Shown: in pieces, positions 10,269 through 19,368 of the stretch | Layout of the letters: each line of letters starts with the position of its first letter | How positions within the stretch are numbered: position 1 is the stretch's first letter | Assembly: GCA_963725315.1 (NCBI GenBank) | Contig: CAVRYA010000002.1 | Location: 1 to 64,000 of the forward strand | DNA from: JBBRHQ01 sp963725315 | GTDB taxonomy: Bacteria > Actinomycetota > Thermoleophilia > Solirubrobacterales > 70-9 | Length of the DNA: 64,000 bases | Direction: 5' to 3' | Translations under genes and position numbers: made by a program | The notes under the pieces: generated by a model | Seen by the model: the letters and a program-made list of their open reading frames with translations, nothing else | What the model was told of the DNA's origin: nothing | Databases searched by the model: none

Positions 10269-10737
10269 CTAGGCCTTACCCCGTGTGGAAGACTTGTTTC
10301 GTGGGAAGAGTGTACCCTGTCGTTCCTCGGACCGGCTGAAGTATCGATCCACAGACCAGTTTCCCGGCCCGCTGATGGCCAGAACAAGGAACCCACCCGC
10401 TATTGCGAGATCCTTCTCGAAATGGAGCAGTTGATTGCGATCGGCGAATTGCCAGTGGAAGAGAAAGGCAGTGAGCAGGCAGAATACGGCGAACGCCGCC
10501 GCAACGACCCGCGTCAGGACGCCGGCGGCGATCAACAGACCGCCGCCGAGCTCAAGAGCAATGACGGCAGGGAGCAGCATGCCCGGCACGCCGAATTTCT
10601 GCATGTAGGCTGCAGCCCCACTATAGGCGCCGATGATGCTCCAGCCCTCATGCACGAAGATCCAAGCCAATAGCAGTCGGCCGACGAGTAGGCCGACCGA
10701 GGCGAGCGCGCCCTCCGTTGATTGGCGCGGTCGGCAT
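10269..10737 (-). CDS. DoxX family membrane protein, one frameshift near the start
   Basis: Four transmembrane helices with the DoxX signature 'AWIFVHEGWSIIGAYSGAAA', 'FGVPGMLLPAVIALELGGGL' and 'RVVAAAFAVFCLLTAFLFHW', ending 'GPGNWSVDRYF' plus a short tail. DoxX proteins are small quinone- or thiosulfate-linked redox membrane proteins. Reading upstream in frame gives 'SVGLLVGRLLLAW' but no ATG. Removing one G from the GGAGGG run at ~10,713 joins it to an ATG at 10737, giving the N-terminus 'MPTAPINGGALASVG'. That ATG overlaps the stop of the TPR gene as TGATG, so translation is probably coupled. Confidence 0.72.
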
Positions 10738-11225
10738 CAGTTTGTCTTCGGTGGGGCCGAAGCAAGGGCCTTCTCGAGATCCTCGCGTTCCTCGCAGCCC
10801 TGCGGACATAGCTTCGTCCAGAACCGCAAGCTGTTCGCGCGCCTTCGGCAGATCGCCAGTCTCGACGTAGAGCTCGCCCAGGTATTCGCGGGCGCCCTTG
10901 TGATTGACGTCGAAATCGAGTGCCTTCTTGTAAAAGGTGAGCGCGGTCGGGTAGTCGCCCGTCTTGCGCAGGCTGAAGCCCATCAGGCTGTAGACGTCGG
11001 CGTGCTGATGGGTGTCGGCCAGCGACTTTGAGCTCGGCCAGGGCCGCCTGATAGTCCTTGGCCTTGATCTTGGCCCGCACGGACGTGAGGTCGGGGGCGT
11101 CCTTGGATGTCACGGTGTCGACTGCGAGGGCAAGGGATGGTTCGAGCGTGGTGAACGCTATCGCGCTCACAAGGGACGCGGCAAGGAGCGAGTAGCGGCC
11201 GATGGCCGTTTCGTATTGGGCACAT
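10737..11225 (-). CDS. Secreted TPR-repeat protein, two or more frameshifts
   Basis: The N-terminus shows a signal peptide ('SLLAASLVSAIAFTTLEPSL', cleavage after ALA). Tetratricopeptide repeats follow: 'KAKDYQAALAELK', 'MGFSLRKTGDYPTALTFYKK' and 'GAREYLGELYVETGDLPKAR'. The C-terminus, after frame correction, is 'CEEREDLEKALASAPPKTN'. Two extra A bases explain the breaks: CTCAAAGTCG (near 11,033) and GACGAAGCTATG (near 10,808). With both removed the protein is ~155 residues and its stop TGA overlaps the DoxX ATG. The exact start is uncertain. ATG 11225 or 11228 has a GGAG site but needs another correction to reach the signal peptide. TPR proteins scaffold protein complexes; the partner here is unknown. 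Confidence 0.65.
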
Positions 11226-11294
11226 CATATATCTCCATTTGCTGTTGGATAGGTTATGGTGGCGGCGGCGTGTCACGCCGCCGCCGGTGCGTAG

Positions 11295-11897
11295 TTAGGT
11301 CTTCACTGGTGTGAACGCGTAGCCGGTGCCGTCCTTGACAAAGGTGCCGGCACCCGGGAACGGGAAGTGCGCGCCGCAGATCGCGATCTTGTCGGCGATA
11401 ACGCGATCGATCAGTTTGCGACGCGACTCCACCGCCAATGGACCGTCCTGATCATACGCGCCCTGCCATTCCGGATGCGGCGCGAGCAACGCCGGAACGT
11501 AGGCCGTATCGTTGGAAATCATCAGCTGCTGATTGCCAGAACTGACCAGAGGAAGGCCGAGTGTCCGGGCGTATGTCCAGGCGCATTGACGAGGCGGATG
11601 CCGGGGGCAACCTCCTGCTCGCCTTCCACGAGCTTGAAGTTCTTCCAGGTCGGGAACGCCGTCTGAATGCGTGTGCCGAGGGCTTTGCGGGCATCAGGCA
11701 GCTTCTCTACCCGGCCAGGCTCGGTCCACCACTTGTACTCGGTGGCGTTCACCACCAGCTCGGCGTTGGGATAGACGGGTGCGTTGGTGCCCTTCTCCAT
11801 CAAGCCGAAGATGTGGTCGGGATGGAAGTGCGAGATCAGGATGGTGCTGATCTTGGCGGGATCGATGCCGGCAGCCTTCATGTTGCCGGGGAGATAC
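11295..11897 (-). CDS. MBL-fold metallo-hydrolase, 5' end lost at the contig junction, one frameshift
   Basis: The zinc-binding motif HxHxDH is seen as 'ILISHFHPDHIFGL', with the second His in 'NAPGHTPGHSAF', which places this in the metallo-beta-lactamase superfamily. The C-terminal part reads 'LMISNDTAYVPALLAPHPEW' to 'GTGYAFTPVKT', ending at 11295. A one-base extra near 11,550 splits it. Reading upstream, the protein runs into unrelated sequence after 'NMKAAGIDPAKISTIL' (about 11,890), so about the first third (signal peptide and first strands) is missing. Periplasmic members often hydrolyse lactones or related esters; the substrate is unknown here. It is followed 70 bases later by the TPR and DoxX genes on the same strand. 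Confidence 0.75.
11886..11897. other. Chimeric junction between two genomes
   Basis: Left of this point the minus strand encodes a metallo-hydrolase; right of it the plus strand encodes PurL beginning in the middle of the conserved 'EPFQGAATGVGG' segment. Both genes are cut and neither continues across. No transposon, att repeat or tRNA lies at the point. Confidence 0.8.
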
Positions 11898-13807
11898 CGT
11901 TCCAGGGGGCCGCCACCGGGGTGGGGGGGATCCTCCGCGACGTCTTCGCCCTCGGGGCGCGGCCGATCGCGGTGCTCGACTCGCTGCGCTTCGGCGAGCT
12001 CGACTCGGGGCGCTCCCGCTACCTGCTCGACGGCGCAGTCCGCGGGATCGCCCACTACGGCAACTCGATCGGCGTGCCGACCGTCGGCGGGGAGATCTAC
12101 TTCGAGGCGCCCTACGAGCAGAGCTGCCTGGTCAACGCGATGTGCGTCGGGCTCGCCCGCCGCTCGGAGATGGTCAGGGCCGCCGCCGCAGGGGTGGGCA
12201 ACGTGATCGTGATCATCGGCGCCTCGACTGGCCGTGACGGGATCGGCGGCGCTTCCGTGCTTGCCTCCGCCGAGCTCGACTCCGACGACGATTCGAAGCG
12301 CCCCAGCGTGCAGATCGGCGACCCCTTCGAGGAGTCGAAGCTGCTCGAGTGCTGCCTGGAGCTGCTCGGCGAGGGGCTGCTGGTCTCCCTCCAGGACCTG
12401 GGCGCCGCCGGCCTGACCTCCTCGGCGGGCGAGATGGCCTCCGCCGGAGGCGTCGGGATCGACCTCGACGTCACACGGGTGCCTCTGCGCGAGGAGGACA
12501 TGGAGCCGTTCGAGGTGATGGTCTCCGAGTCGCAGGAGCGGATGCTGGCCGTGGTCGAGCCGGGAGACGTCGGCGCGGTCCTGGAGCGCTGCGAGAAGTG
12601 GCAGGTGGGGGGCGCGGCGATCGGCGAGGTCACCGGCAGCGGCCACCTGCGGGTGCTGCGCGACGGCGAGCAGGTCGGCGACGTCCCGGTCAGCGCCCTG
12701 GTGGACAGCTGCCCCCTCTACGACCTCGAGCCGGCCGAGCCCGGATGGGTCTACGGCAACCGCGCGACGCTCGCAGAGGGTCTCGACGCCGCCGGCCTGC
12801 TGCACGCCCTGCTCGCCTCCCCGAACATCGCCTCGAAACGCTGGGCCTATGAGCAGTACGACTCGATCGTCGGCTCGCGGACGCTCCGCCGTCCCGGCGT
12901 CGCCGATGCCGCCGTTCTCCAGTTCCCCGAGGCCGGCACGGCGATCGCGGTGGCGATCGACGGCAACGGGCGGCGCGTCGCCTGCGACCCCTACCGGGGT
13001 ACGGTTGAGGCCGTGCTCGAGTGCGCCCAGAACCTCGCCTGCGCGGGGGCCGAGCCACTGGGGCTGACCAACTGCCTCAACTTCGGCAACCCCGAGAAGC
13101 CGGGACCGGCCTGGCAGCTGACCCGCTCGGTCGACGGCCTGGCCGACGCCTGCGAGGCCCTCGGGGTCCCGGTGGTGGGGGGCAACGTCTCCCTCTACAA
13201 CGAGGGCCCGGAGGGACCGATCTACCCAACCCCGGTTGTGGGCATGGTCGGCGAGGTGCCGAGCGCCGAGGCCGTCGCCAAGGTCGGGAGCGGCTTCGCG
13301 GCGGCGGGCGACGCGATCGCCCTGCTCGGCCCCTTCGCGCCTTCGCTGGCGGGCTCGGAGCTGGCGAAGCTGCGCGGCGAGCTCGACGCCGGGCTCCCCG
13401 GTGCTGAGCTCGCCGCCGTCGAGGCCGCGATCGCCACCGTGCGCGACGCCGTCCGCGCGGGGTCTGTCGCCTCCGCGCACGACGTCAGCGACGGTGGCCT
13501 GGGTTGCGCGCTCGCCGAGTCCGCGATCGCCGGAGGGATCGGCTGCCGGGTCGACCTCGACCCGCTGGTCGAGCTGCGCGGCGGCTCCGGGGAGAGCGCC
13601 CTGTTCGGCGAGGGGCCGGGCGGCTTCTTGCTCAGCGGCGAGCGCTCGGCGCTCGAGGCGCTCGCGAGCGGCGGGGTCGAAGTGTTGATCGTTGGGGAGG
13701 TCGGCGGCGAGCAGATCGCGATCGAGGCCGCCGAGCTGAGCCTCTCCCTCCCGCTCGCCGAGGCGAGGCGGGCCTGGGAGTCGCTGCCGGCGCTCGCCGA
13801 GGCCTGA
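11897..13807 (+). CDS. purL: Phosphoribosylformylglycinamidine synthase subunit PurL, 5' truncated
   Basis: PurL converts FGAR and glutamine-derived ammonia to FGAM with ATP in purine synthesis, working with PurQ and PurS. The visible protein begins 'PFQGAATGVGGILRDVFALG' and continues through 'DSLRFGELDSGRSRYLLDGA', 'GIGGASVLASAEL', 'NCLNFGNPEKPGPAWQL', 'GTPVVGGNVSLYNEGP'-type motifs (here 'GVPVVGGNVSLYNEGPEGPI') and 'SAHDVSDGGLGCALAESAIA'. It ends at 13807 with no frameshift. Compared with the ~740-residue Bacillus-type enzyme, about the first 105-110 residues are absent, including the catalytic His region. A functional genome could not carry only this copy, which supports a contig artefact. 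It is followed 100 bases on by purF. Confidence 0.93.
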   Translation, partial: PFQGAATGVGGILRDVFALGARPIAVLDSLRFGELDSGRSRYLLDGAVRGIAHYGNSIGVPTVGGEIYFEAPYEQSCLVNAMCVGLARRSEMVRAAAAGVGNVIVIIGASTGRDGIGGASVLASAELDSDDDSKRPSVQIGDPFEESKLLECCLELLGEGLLVSLQDLGAAGLTSSAGEMASAGGVGIDLDVTRVPLREEDMEPFEVMVSESQERMLAVVEPGDVGAVLERCEKWQVGGAAIGEVTGSGHLRVLRDGEQVGDVPVSALVDSCPLYDLEPAEPGWVYGNRATLAEGLDAAGLLHALLASPNIASKRWAYEQYDSIVGSRTLRRPGVADAAVLQFPEAGTAIAVAIDGNGRRVACDPYRGTVEAVLECAQNLACAGAEPLGLTNCLNFGNPEKPGPAWQLTRSVDGLADACEALGVPVVGGNVSLYNEGPEGPIYPTPVVGMVGEVPSAEAVAKVGSGFAAAGDAIALLGPFAPSLAGSELAKLRGELDAGLPGAELAAVEAAIATVRDAVRAGSVASAHDVSDGGLGCALAESAIAGGIGCRVDLDPLVELRGGSGESALFGEGPGGFLLSGERSALEALASGGVEVLIVGEVGGEQIAIEAAELSLSLPLAEARRAWESLPALAEA

Positions 13808-13906
13808 CGCCGGAGCAGGCGCTTCCTTGCCCGCTGCTACCCTGCCTCTCGCAGGCAACCGCCTGCGCCTCCCGACCACTTTCCAGGGCTGATCGCCTCG
13901 AAAGAC

Positions 13907-15352
13907 TTGACCGAGCGGCCTCCATTCGATGACCGCGAGGGCCCGCGCGATGAGTGCGGCGTCTTCGGCGTGTACGCGCCTGGACACGATGTCTCCAGGC
14001 TCGCCTACTTCGGCCTCTACGCGCTCCAGCATCGGGGGCAGGAGTCGGCCGGGATCGCCACCTGCGAGGGCGGGCACATCACCACGATGCGCGACGCGGG
14101 CCTCGTCTCGCAGGTGTTCGACGAGGAGAAGCTGCGGGCCCTGGAGGGCGACATGGCGATCGGCCACGTCCGCTACTCGACAACCGGGGGCGGCTCCTGG
14201 GAGAACGCGCAGCCGGTCTGGCGCGACGATGGGCGTGAGCTCGCCCTCGCCCACAACGGCAACCTGACCAACGCCGTCGAGCTCTACAACGGCCTGCAGC
14301 GCAAGGGCCTGGAGTTCCGCGGAACCTCGGACTCCGAGATCATGGCGGCGCTGATCTCCTCGAACTACGGCCGCTTCATCGAGGACGCGGTCGCCGACGT
14401 GATGCCGAGACTGCGCGGGGCCTACTCGACCGTGGTGATGACCAAGCACGCGATCGTCGCCTTCCGCGACCCGTACGGGGTGCGGCCGCTGTCGCTCGGC
14501 CAGCTCGGAGACCGTTACGTGGTCGCCTCGGAGAGCTGCGCCTTCGACATCATCGGCGCCAAGCTGCTGCGTGAGGTCGCGCCGGGCGAGTTGGTCTCTC
14601 TGAGCGAGCGCGGGATCGAGACCCGCCAGGTGATCGAGGCCGAGCGCACCGCGATCTGCGTCTTCGAGCACATCTACTTCTCCCGGCCGGACAGCCGGCT
14701 CGAGGGCAAGGTGCTGCAGCAGGTGCGGGGACGGATGGGGGAGATCCTCTGGCGCGAGGCGCCAGCCGACGCCGACCTGGTGATCTCGGTGCCGGACTCC
14801 GGGAGCCCGGCCGCGGTCGGCTACGCCCGTGCATCGGGGCTGCCCCGCGACGATGGACTGATCAAGAACCGCTACGTCGCCCGCACCTTCATCCAGCCCG
14901 GGCAGGAACTGCGCAAGCACGGGCTGCGGATGAAGTTCAACCCGCTGCCCGAGATCGTCGAAGGGAAGCGCCTGGTGGTGGTGGACGACTCGATCGTGCG
15001 CGGCAACACGACCCGCCAGATCATCGGCATGCTTCGCGAGGCCGGCGCGACCGAGGTCCATCTGCGGATCTCCGCCCCACCGATCCGCCATCCGTGCAAG
15101 TACGGCGTCGACATGCAGACCCGCGAAGAGATGGTCGCCCACGAGCGCTCGGTGGAGGAGATCGCCGTGGAGATCGGCGCCGACTCGCTCGCCTACCTCT
15201 CGCTGGAGGGGGTCTACGAAGCGGTCGGGACCCCGGCTGAGATCCACTGCGACGCCTGCTTCTCCGGCTCCTACCCGCTCGGCGACGATCCCGACGACGC
15301 CGACGGGAAGTTCACGCTCGAGCAGCTCGCGGTCGTCGCCGCCGGGCGCTAG
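13907..15352 (+). CDS. purF: Amidophosphoribosyltransferase
   Basis: The first committed enzyme of purine synthesis: PRPP plus glutamine gives phosphoribosylamine. The start is TTG 13907. The short propeptide ends before Cys17 in 'PRDECGVFGVYAPG', the N-terminal nucleophile of the glutaminase domain. 'GHVRYSTTGGGSWENAQP' and 'ALAHNGNLTN' follow. The PRPP loop is 'LVVVDDSIVRGNTTRQI' (~residue 360). Cysteines in 'CVFEHIYFS', 'RHPCKYGVD' and 'HCDACFSG' match the four ligands of the [4Fe-4S] cluster of the Bacillus-type enzyme, so this is probably the iron-sulfur, oxygen-sensitive form. Intact, 481 residues, in a purL-F-N-H cluster. Confidence 0.96.
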   Translation: MTERPPFDDREGPRDECGVFGVYAPGHDVSRLAYFGLYALQHRGQESAGIATCEGGHITTMRDAGLVSQVFDEEKLRALEGDMAIGHVRYSTTGGGSWENAQPVWRDDGRELALAHNGNLTNAVELYNGLQRKGLEFRGTSDSEIMAALISSNYGRFIEDAVADVMPRLRGAYSTVVMTKHAIVAFRDPYGVRPLSLGQLGDRYVVASESCAFDIIGAKLLREVAPGELVSLSERGIETRQVIEAERTAICVFEHIYFSRPDSRLEGKVLQQVRGRMGEILWREAPADADLVISVPDSGSPAAVGYARASGLPRDDGLIKNRYVARTFIQPGQELRKHGLRMKFNPLPEIVEGKRLVVVDDSIVRGNTTRQIIGMLREAGATEVHLRISAPPIRHPCKYGVDMQTREEMVAHERSVEEIAVEIGADSLAYLSLEGVYEAVGTPAEIHCDACFSGSYPLGDDPDDADGKFTLEQLAVVAAGR

Positions 15353-15374
15353 CCGCCGGCGCGTCCCGACACTC

Positions 15375-15995
15375 GTGAGCGAGGTCTTCAAGCTCTGCGT
15401 CCTCGCCTCCGGAACCGGGACCAACCTGCAGGCGATCCTCGACCGGTTCGGCGGCTCGGGAGCGGTCGAGGTGACCGGAGTCGCCTCCGACAAGCCCGAG
15501 GCGCAGGCGCTGCGCCGGGCGGCCGCGGCGGGCGTCCCAGCAGCCGCTTTCCCGCGTGACTCGCACCCGGACCGCGCCGCCCGCGACGCCGCGATGGCGG
15601 ACTGGCTGGCCGCCCGGGAGCCGGACCTGATCGTCCTCGCCGGCTACATGCAGCTGCTGACCCCGGGATTCCTGGAGCGCTTCGCGGCGCGGGTGATCAA
15701 CGTCCACCCGGCGCTCCTGCCCTCCTTCCCGGGTCTCGACGCGATCGGGCAGGCGCTCGAGCACGGGGTCAGGGTCACCGGAGTGACGGTCCACTACGTC
15801 GACGAAGGGGTCGACTCCGGCCCGATCATCCTGCAGCAGCCGGTCCCGGTCCCCGCCGGCGGCGACCGGGCGGCGCTCGAGGAGCAGATCCACCGGGTCG
15901 AGCATTCGCTGCTGCCGCAGGCCATCGCCATGATCGCCGAGGGCAGGGTTAGGATCGACGGGCGCAACCCGCGATTGGTCGTGATCGATGAGTGA
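15375..15995 (+). CDS. purN: Phosphoribosylglycinamide formyltransferase
   Basis: Transfers a formyl group from 10-formyltetrahydrofolate to GAR. 206 residues from GTG 15375. It shows the substrate loop 'VLASGTGTNLQAILDRF', the catalytic Asn and His in 'RVINVHPALLPSFPG', and the catalytic Asp in 'VTGVTVHYVDEGVDSGPII'. It is the folate-dependent PurN, not the formate-dependent PurT. Its last eight bases overlap the start of purH, indicating translational coupling in the purine operon. Confidence 0.96.
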   Translation: MSEVFKLCVLASGTGTNLQAILDRFGGSGAVEVTGVASDKPEAQALRRAAAAGVPAAAFPRDSHPDRAARDAAMADWLAAREPDLIVLAGYMQLLTPGFLERFAARVINVHPALLPSFPGLDAIGQALEHGVRVTGVTVHYVDEGVDSGPIILQQPVPVPAGGDRAALEEQIHRVEHSLLPQAIAMIAEGRVRIDGRNPRLVVIDE

Positions 15996-17604
15996 TGCCC
16001 CCACAGAGACCCGCCCCGAGGCCGTCAGCGACGGCTCGGTCAGGGTCCGGCGCGCGCTGGTCTCGGTCTCCGACAAGACCGGCGTCGCCGACTTCGCCAG
16101 AGGACTGGCGGCGCTCGGGGTCGAGATCCTCTCCACCGGGGGAACGGCGGGGGTGCTGCGCGAGGCCGGGGTCGAGGTCGTCGACGTCTCCGAGTTCACC
16201 GGCCAGGAGGAGATCCTCGACGGTCGGGTGAAGACGCTGCATCCGCGGCTTCACGCGGCGCTGCTGGCGCGTCGCGACGACCCGGCGCACCGCCAGACCC
16301 TGGAGCGCGAGGGGATCGAGCCGATCGACCTCGTCTGCGTCAACCTCTACCCGTTCGAGCAGACGATCGCCCGCGACCAGATCGATCCCCGGGTGGCGAT
16401 CGAGAACATCGACATCGGCGGGCCGACGATGATCCGCGCTGCGGCGAAGAACCACGACGGCGTCGCGGTGGTCGTCAAGCCCGAGTCCTACGACGCGGTG
16501 CTCGCCGAGCTGGAGGAGTCAGGGGGCGAGATCTCGCAGTCCACGCGGCACTGGCTCGCCAACGAGGCGTTCGCCCAGACCGCCCGTTACGACGCGGCGA
16601 TCAGCGCCTGGTTCTCGACCCACTACGAGGATTTCCCCGAGCACCTGGTGGTCGCCTACGAGAAGGTGCTCGACCTCTCCTACGGCGAGAACCCCCACCA
16701 GCGTGGCGCGCTCTACGCAGAGGCGGGGGGCCGCAGCCACGTGCTCTCGCGGGTCTCGAAGCTGCACGGCCGCGCTCTCTCCTTCAACAACGTCCTCGAT
16801 CTCGACTCCGCCCGCCGCCTGGTCGCCGACTTCGATCAACCCGCCTGCGTGATCGTCAAGCACAACAACCCGTGCGGGGTGGCGATCGGCGAGAGCGGCC
16901 TCGACGCCTATGAGAAGGCGCTCGCCTGCGACCCGATGTCCGCGTTTGGAGGGGTGATCGCGCTGAACCGCCCGGTCGCCGGGGAGCTCGCAGAGGCGCT
17001 GAACGAGAACTTCGTCGAGGTGCTGATCGCGCCCGCCTACGAGGAGGGCGGGCTGGACATCCTGCAGGGCAAGGAGGCGATCCGCATCCTCCGCGACGAG
17101 GAGCGGCGCGGCGCCGACCCGGGCGAGCGCGACGCCAAGCGGGTTCACGGGGGGCTGCTGATCCAGGACCGCGACGGAGACCCCGAACCGCGCGAGCTGA
17201 TGGAGGTGGTGACCGAGACCCAGCCCGACGAGGCCCAGTGGCGGGACATGATCTTCGCCTGGACCGTGGTACGCCAGGTGCGCTCGAACGCGATCGTGAT
17301 CGCCAAGGAAGGCGCCACCCTGGGGATCGGCGCCGGGCAGATGAGCCGTGTCGACTCGGTGCGGCTGGCCGTGGAGAAGTGCCGCGAGGCGCGCGGCGCC
17401 GCGGCCGGATCGCTGATCGGCGGATCGGCGGTGGCGTCCGATGCCTTCTTCCCCTTCGCCGACGGCCCCGAGGCGGCGATCGAGGCCGGAGCGCGGGCGG
17501 TGATCCAGCCCGGCGGCTCGAAGCGCGACCGCGAGGTGATCGAGGCCTGCGACGCGGCGGGGGCGGCGATGGTCTTCACCAAGCACCGCCACTTCCGCCA
17601 CTAG
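15988..17604 (+). CDS. purH: Bifunctional AICAR formyltransferase / IMP cyclohydrolase
   Basis: Catalyses the last two steps to IMP. 538 residues, intact. Residues ~20-150 form the MGS-like cyclohydrolase domain ('ALVSVSDKTGVADFARGL', 'GRVKTLHPRLHAALLARR'). The rest is the formyltransferase domain with the catalytic 'VIVKHNNPCGVAIG', 'DPMSAFGGVIALNRPV' and 'SDAFFPFADGPEAAIEAG', and the typical end 'TKHRHFRH'. It has a ~10-residue acidic lead-in before the conserved core. Last gene of the purine run; an inverted repeat follows 60 bases downstream. Confidence 0.96.
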   Translation: MSDAPTETRPEAVSDGSVRVRRALVSVSDKTGVADFARGLAALGVEILSTGGTAGVLREAGVEVVDVSEFTGQEEILDGRVKTLHPRLHAALLARRDDPAHRQTLEREGIEPIDLVCVNLYPFEQTIARDQIDPRVAIENIDIGGPTMIRAAAKNHDGVAVVVKPESYDAVLAELEESGGEISQSTRHWLANEAFAQTARYDAAISAWFSTHYEDFPEHLVVAYEKVLDLSYGENPHQRGALYAEAGGRSHVLSRVSKLHGRALSFNNVLDLDSARRLVADFDQPACVIVKHNNPCGVAIGESGLDAYEKALACDPMSAFGGVIALNRPVAGELAEALNENFVEVLIAPAYEEGGLDILQGKEAIRILRDEERRGADPGERDAKRVHGGLLIQDRDGDPEPRELMEVVTETQPDEAQWRDMIFAWTVVRQVRSNAIVIAKEGATLGIGAGQMSRVDSVRLAVEKCREARGAAAGSLIGGSAVASDAFFPFADGPEAAIEAGARAVIQPGGSKRDREVIEACDAAGAAMVFTKHRHFRH

Positions 17605-17664
17605 GAGCGCGATTTGCCGGGGTAGGCCCAGGCACGCACTGCGCCGAACCCGGGCGTTCAGTTC

Positions 17665-17713
17665 GTCGAGTGGACGATTTCATCTCCCATACAGATGTTT
17701 TCGTCCACTCGAC
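17665..17713. repeat. Long perfect inverted repeat downstream of purH
   Basis: The 13-base arms GTCGAGTGGACGA (17665-17677) and TCGTCCACTCGAC (17701-17713) are perfectly complementary. Inside them CATCT and AGATG form a further five pairs, separated from the outer stem by symmetrical TTT bulges. It lies between the convergent purH and tRNA-Lys genes. No T-run follows on either strand, so it is not a standard Rho-independent terminator. It may still stop or stabilise transcripts, or bind a dimeric protein. Confidence 0.7.
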
Positions 17714-17756
17714 CCGGCCGGCGGATCACCACTGCTGAGCTCGACGGACCGATAGA

Positions 17757-17829
17757 TGCCCCCCCGGGGACTCGAACCCCGTCTTCGAGCTTAAAAGGCT
17801 CGCTGTCTAACCAGTTGACTTAGAGGGGC
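17757..17829 (-). tRNA. tRNA-Lys (anticodon TTT)
   Basis: A 73-base cloverleaf. The acceptor GCCCCTC pairs with GGGGGGC (one G-U). The anticodon stem CGAGC/GCTCG holds the loop CTTTTAA, anticodon TTT. The T-stem CGGGG/CCCCG holds TTCGAGT. The discriminator base is A, and the 3' CCA is not encoded. It stands between purH and the amine oxidase gene. Confidence 0.93.
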
Positions 17830-17879
17830 CGGGGGATTCTGGCAGGAGCCCGCTGGCGGCGGGTCCGATGTCCCGGTGC

Positions 17880-19359
17880 CTAGAGCGCCCCGAGTACCTC
17901 GTCGGCCGCCCGGTAGCCGGACTGGACAGCGCCGTCCATGTAGCCGGTCCACAGTGTCGCCGTCTCGGTGCCGGCCCAGTGGATCGGGCCGACCGGGCGG
18001 CGCAGTGCCTCGCCGTAGTCGAGCAGGACGCCCGGTGGCATGTAGCCGACGTAGCAGCCGCCGCTCCAGCGCTCCTCCGCCCAGCTCTTCTCGATGTAGC
18101 GGCGCGGGTGGGCGGCCTCGGAGCCGAAGTAGCGGACGAAGTCGGATACGATCGCGGCGCGGCGCGCCTTCCTCGTTCGGGCCCCCCAGATGCGGGCCTG
18201 CTGGCCCTCGATGAAGCCGAGCAGGATGCCGGGGCTGCCGGAGGGCGGGGTGTTGTCGAAGGTCACCCGGGTGGCGCCGATGTCGCTGGTCGCCTGGCCG
18301 GTGAGCCCGGCGTCGCGCCAGAACGGACGGTCGTAGACGCGCCAGGCACTTGATCACCGATCCCATCGGGACGCGCTGGGTGAGCTGCGAGCGCAGCGCG
18401 GGGAGCCCGGGCTGGTAGTGGATCTGGCCCGGCCAGAGTCGGAGGGCAGGGCGACGATCACCCGCTTGGCCCGCCAGGTTCCGCCCGGCGTCTGCACCTC
18501 GACGCTGCGGCGGTCGATGGTCGATCCTCACCACCGGCGCTCCGAGGACGAGGCTGCGGCCGAGCTGCTTCGCCAGCTGCAGCGAGATCTTCTGCGAGCC
18601 GCCGACGACCCGCGACTCCTGGGCGCCGCCGGCGACGTTGATCAGGTTGTCGAAGCTGCCGCCGGAGCGGATGTAGAAGAGGACGTGAAGCAGCGAGAGG
18701 TCGCGCGACTCGGCCGCGAACACCGCGGCGATCGAGAGGTCGATCAGGTCGCGCGCCTCCTGCAGGGTGGTGTTGGCGAGCTTGAAGGTCTCGAAGGTCT
18801 GCCCGTCCCACTCCGCCGCGTGCGGGGCCGTCCACGGCCGGTCCAGCGGCACCTCCTGGGCCATCGGTCGAGCTTGCCGAGGAAGACCGCGAGCTCGACC
18901 AGGCTGGGGCGCTCTGCCGGGGGGATCGCCCCGGTGTAGGTCTTCAGCTTCTGGGCGGCGTCAGAGCGGTAATAGACGTTCTCACCGGTGTTGTAGGTGG
19001 GGAAGATCTTCAGGCCGAGCTTGTCGATCAGCTTCAGCACACGGTCCTGGGTCGGCCCCACCCACTGGCCGCCGATCTCGACCACCTTGCCGCCGCCCAG
19101 CTCGAAGTTCAGGGTGCGCCCGCCGACCCGCTCACGCGCCTCGAGCACCGCCACCGAGTGACCCTTGCCGCGAAGTCGCCGCGCCGCGCTCAGCCCCGCC
19201 AGGCCCGCCCCGACCACCACCACGTCGACCCGCTTGCGCGGCCGGCGGCGGCCGCTCCCGGCACCGAGCGGCGGCGTAGCCGGCCGCGCCCGCGGCCGCC
19301 CCGCCGAACAGGTGGCGGCGGGTCAGCCCGCCTTCCCTCTCGCCCCTTCTCTCCGCCAC
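17880..19359 (-). CDS. Flavin monoamine oxidase, Tat-exported, several frameshifts
   Basis: The N-terminus 'TRRHLFGGAAAGAAGYAA' with its twin Arg is a Tat signal. The FAD site follows: 'VVVGAGLAGLSAARRLRGKG' and 'EARERVGGRTLNFELGGG'. The C-terminal signature 'GTETATLWTGYMDGAVQSGY' ends at 17880. Between them are 'VEIGGQWVGPTQDRVLKLID' and 'SFDNLINVAGGAQESRVVGG'. The pieces occupy all three frames, with breaks near 19,230, 18,860, 18,520, 18,350 and 18,270. The corrected length (~490) is normal for the family, so these look like base errors. The enzyme oxidatively deaminates an amine or amino acid; the substrate cannot be read from the sequence. Confidence 0.82.
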
Positions 19360-19368
19360 GCCCTGAGT

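Noticed and set aside
11886..11897. Horizontal transfer as explanation for the change in gene content.
   Set aside because: Both genes at the point are cut, an essential purine gene loses its N-terminus, and there is no recombination signature; an assembly chimera is simpler.
11522..15493. 1,323-codon open frame on the minus strand, antisense to purL and purF.
   Set aside because: It is a shadow of GC-rich coding sequence on the other strand. Only its last part (the metallo-hydrolase, left of the junction) is real.
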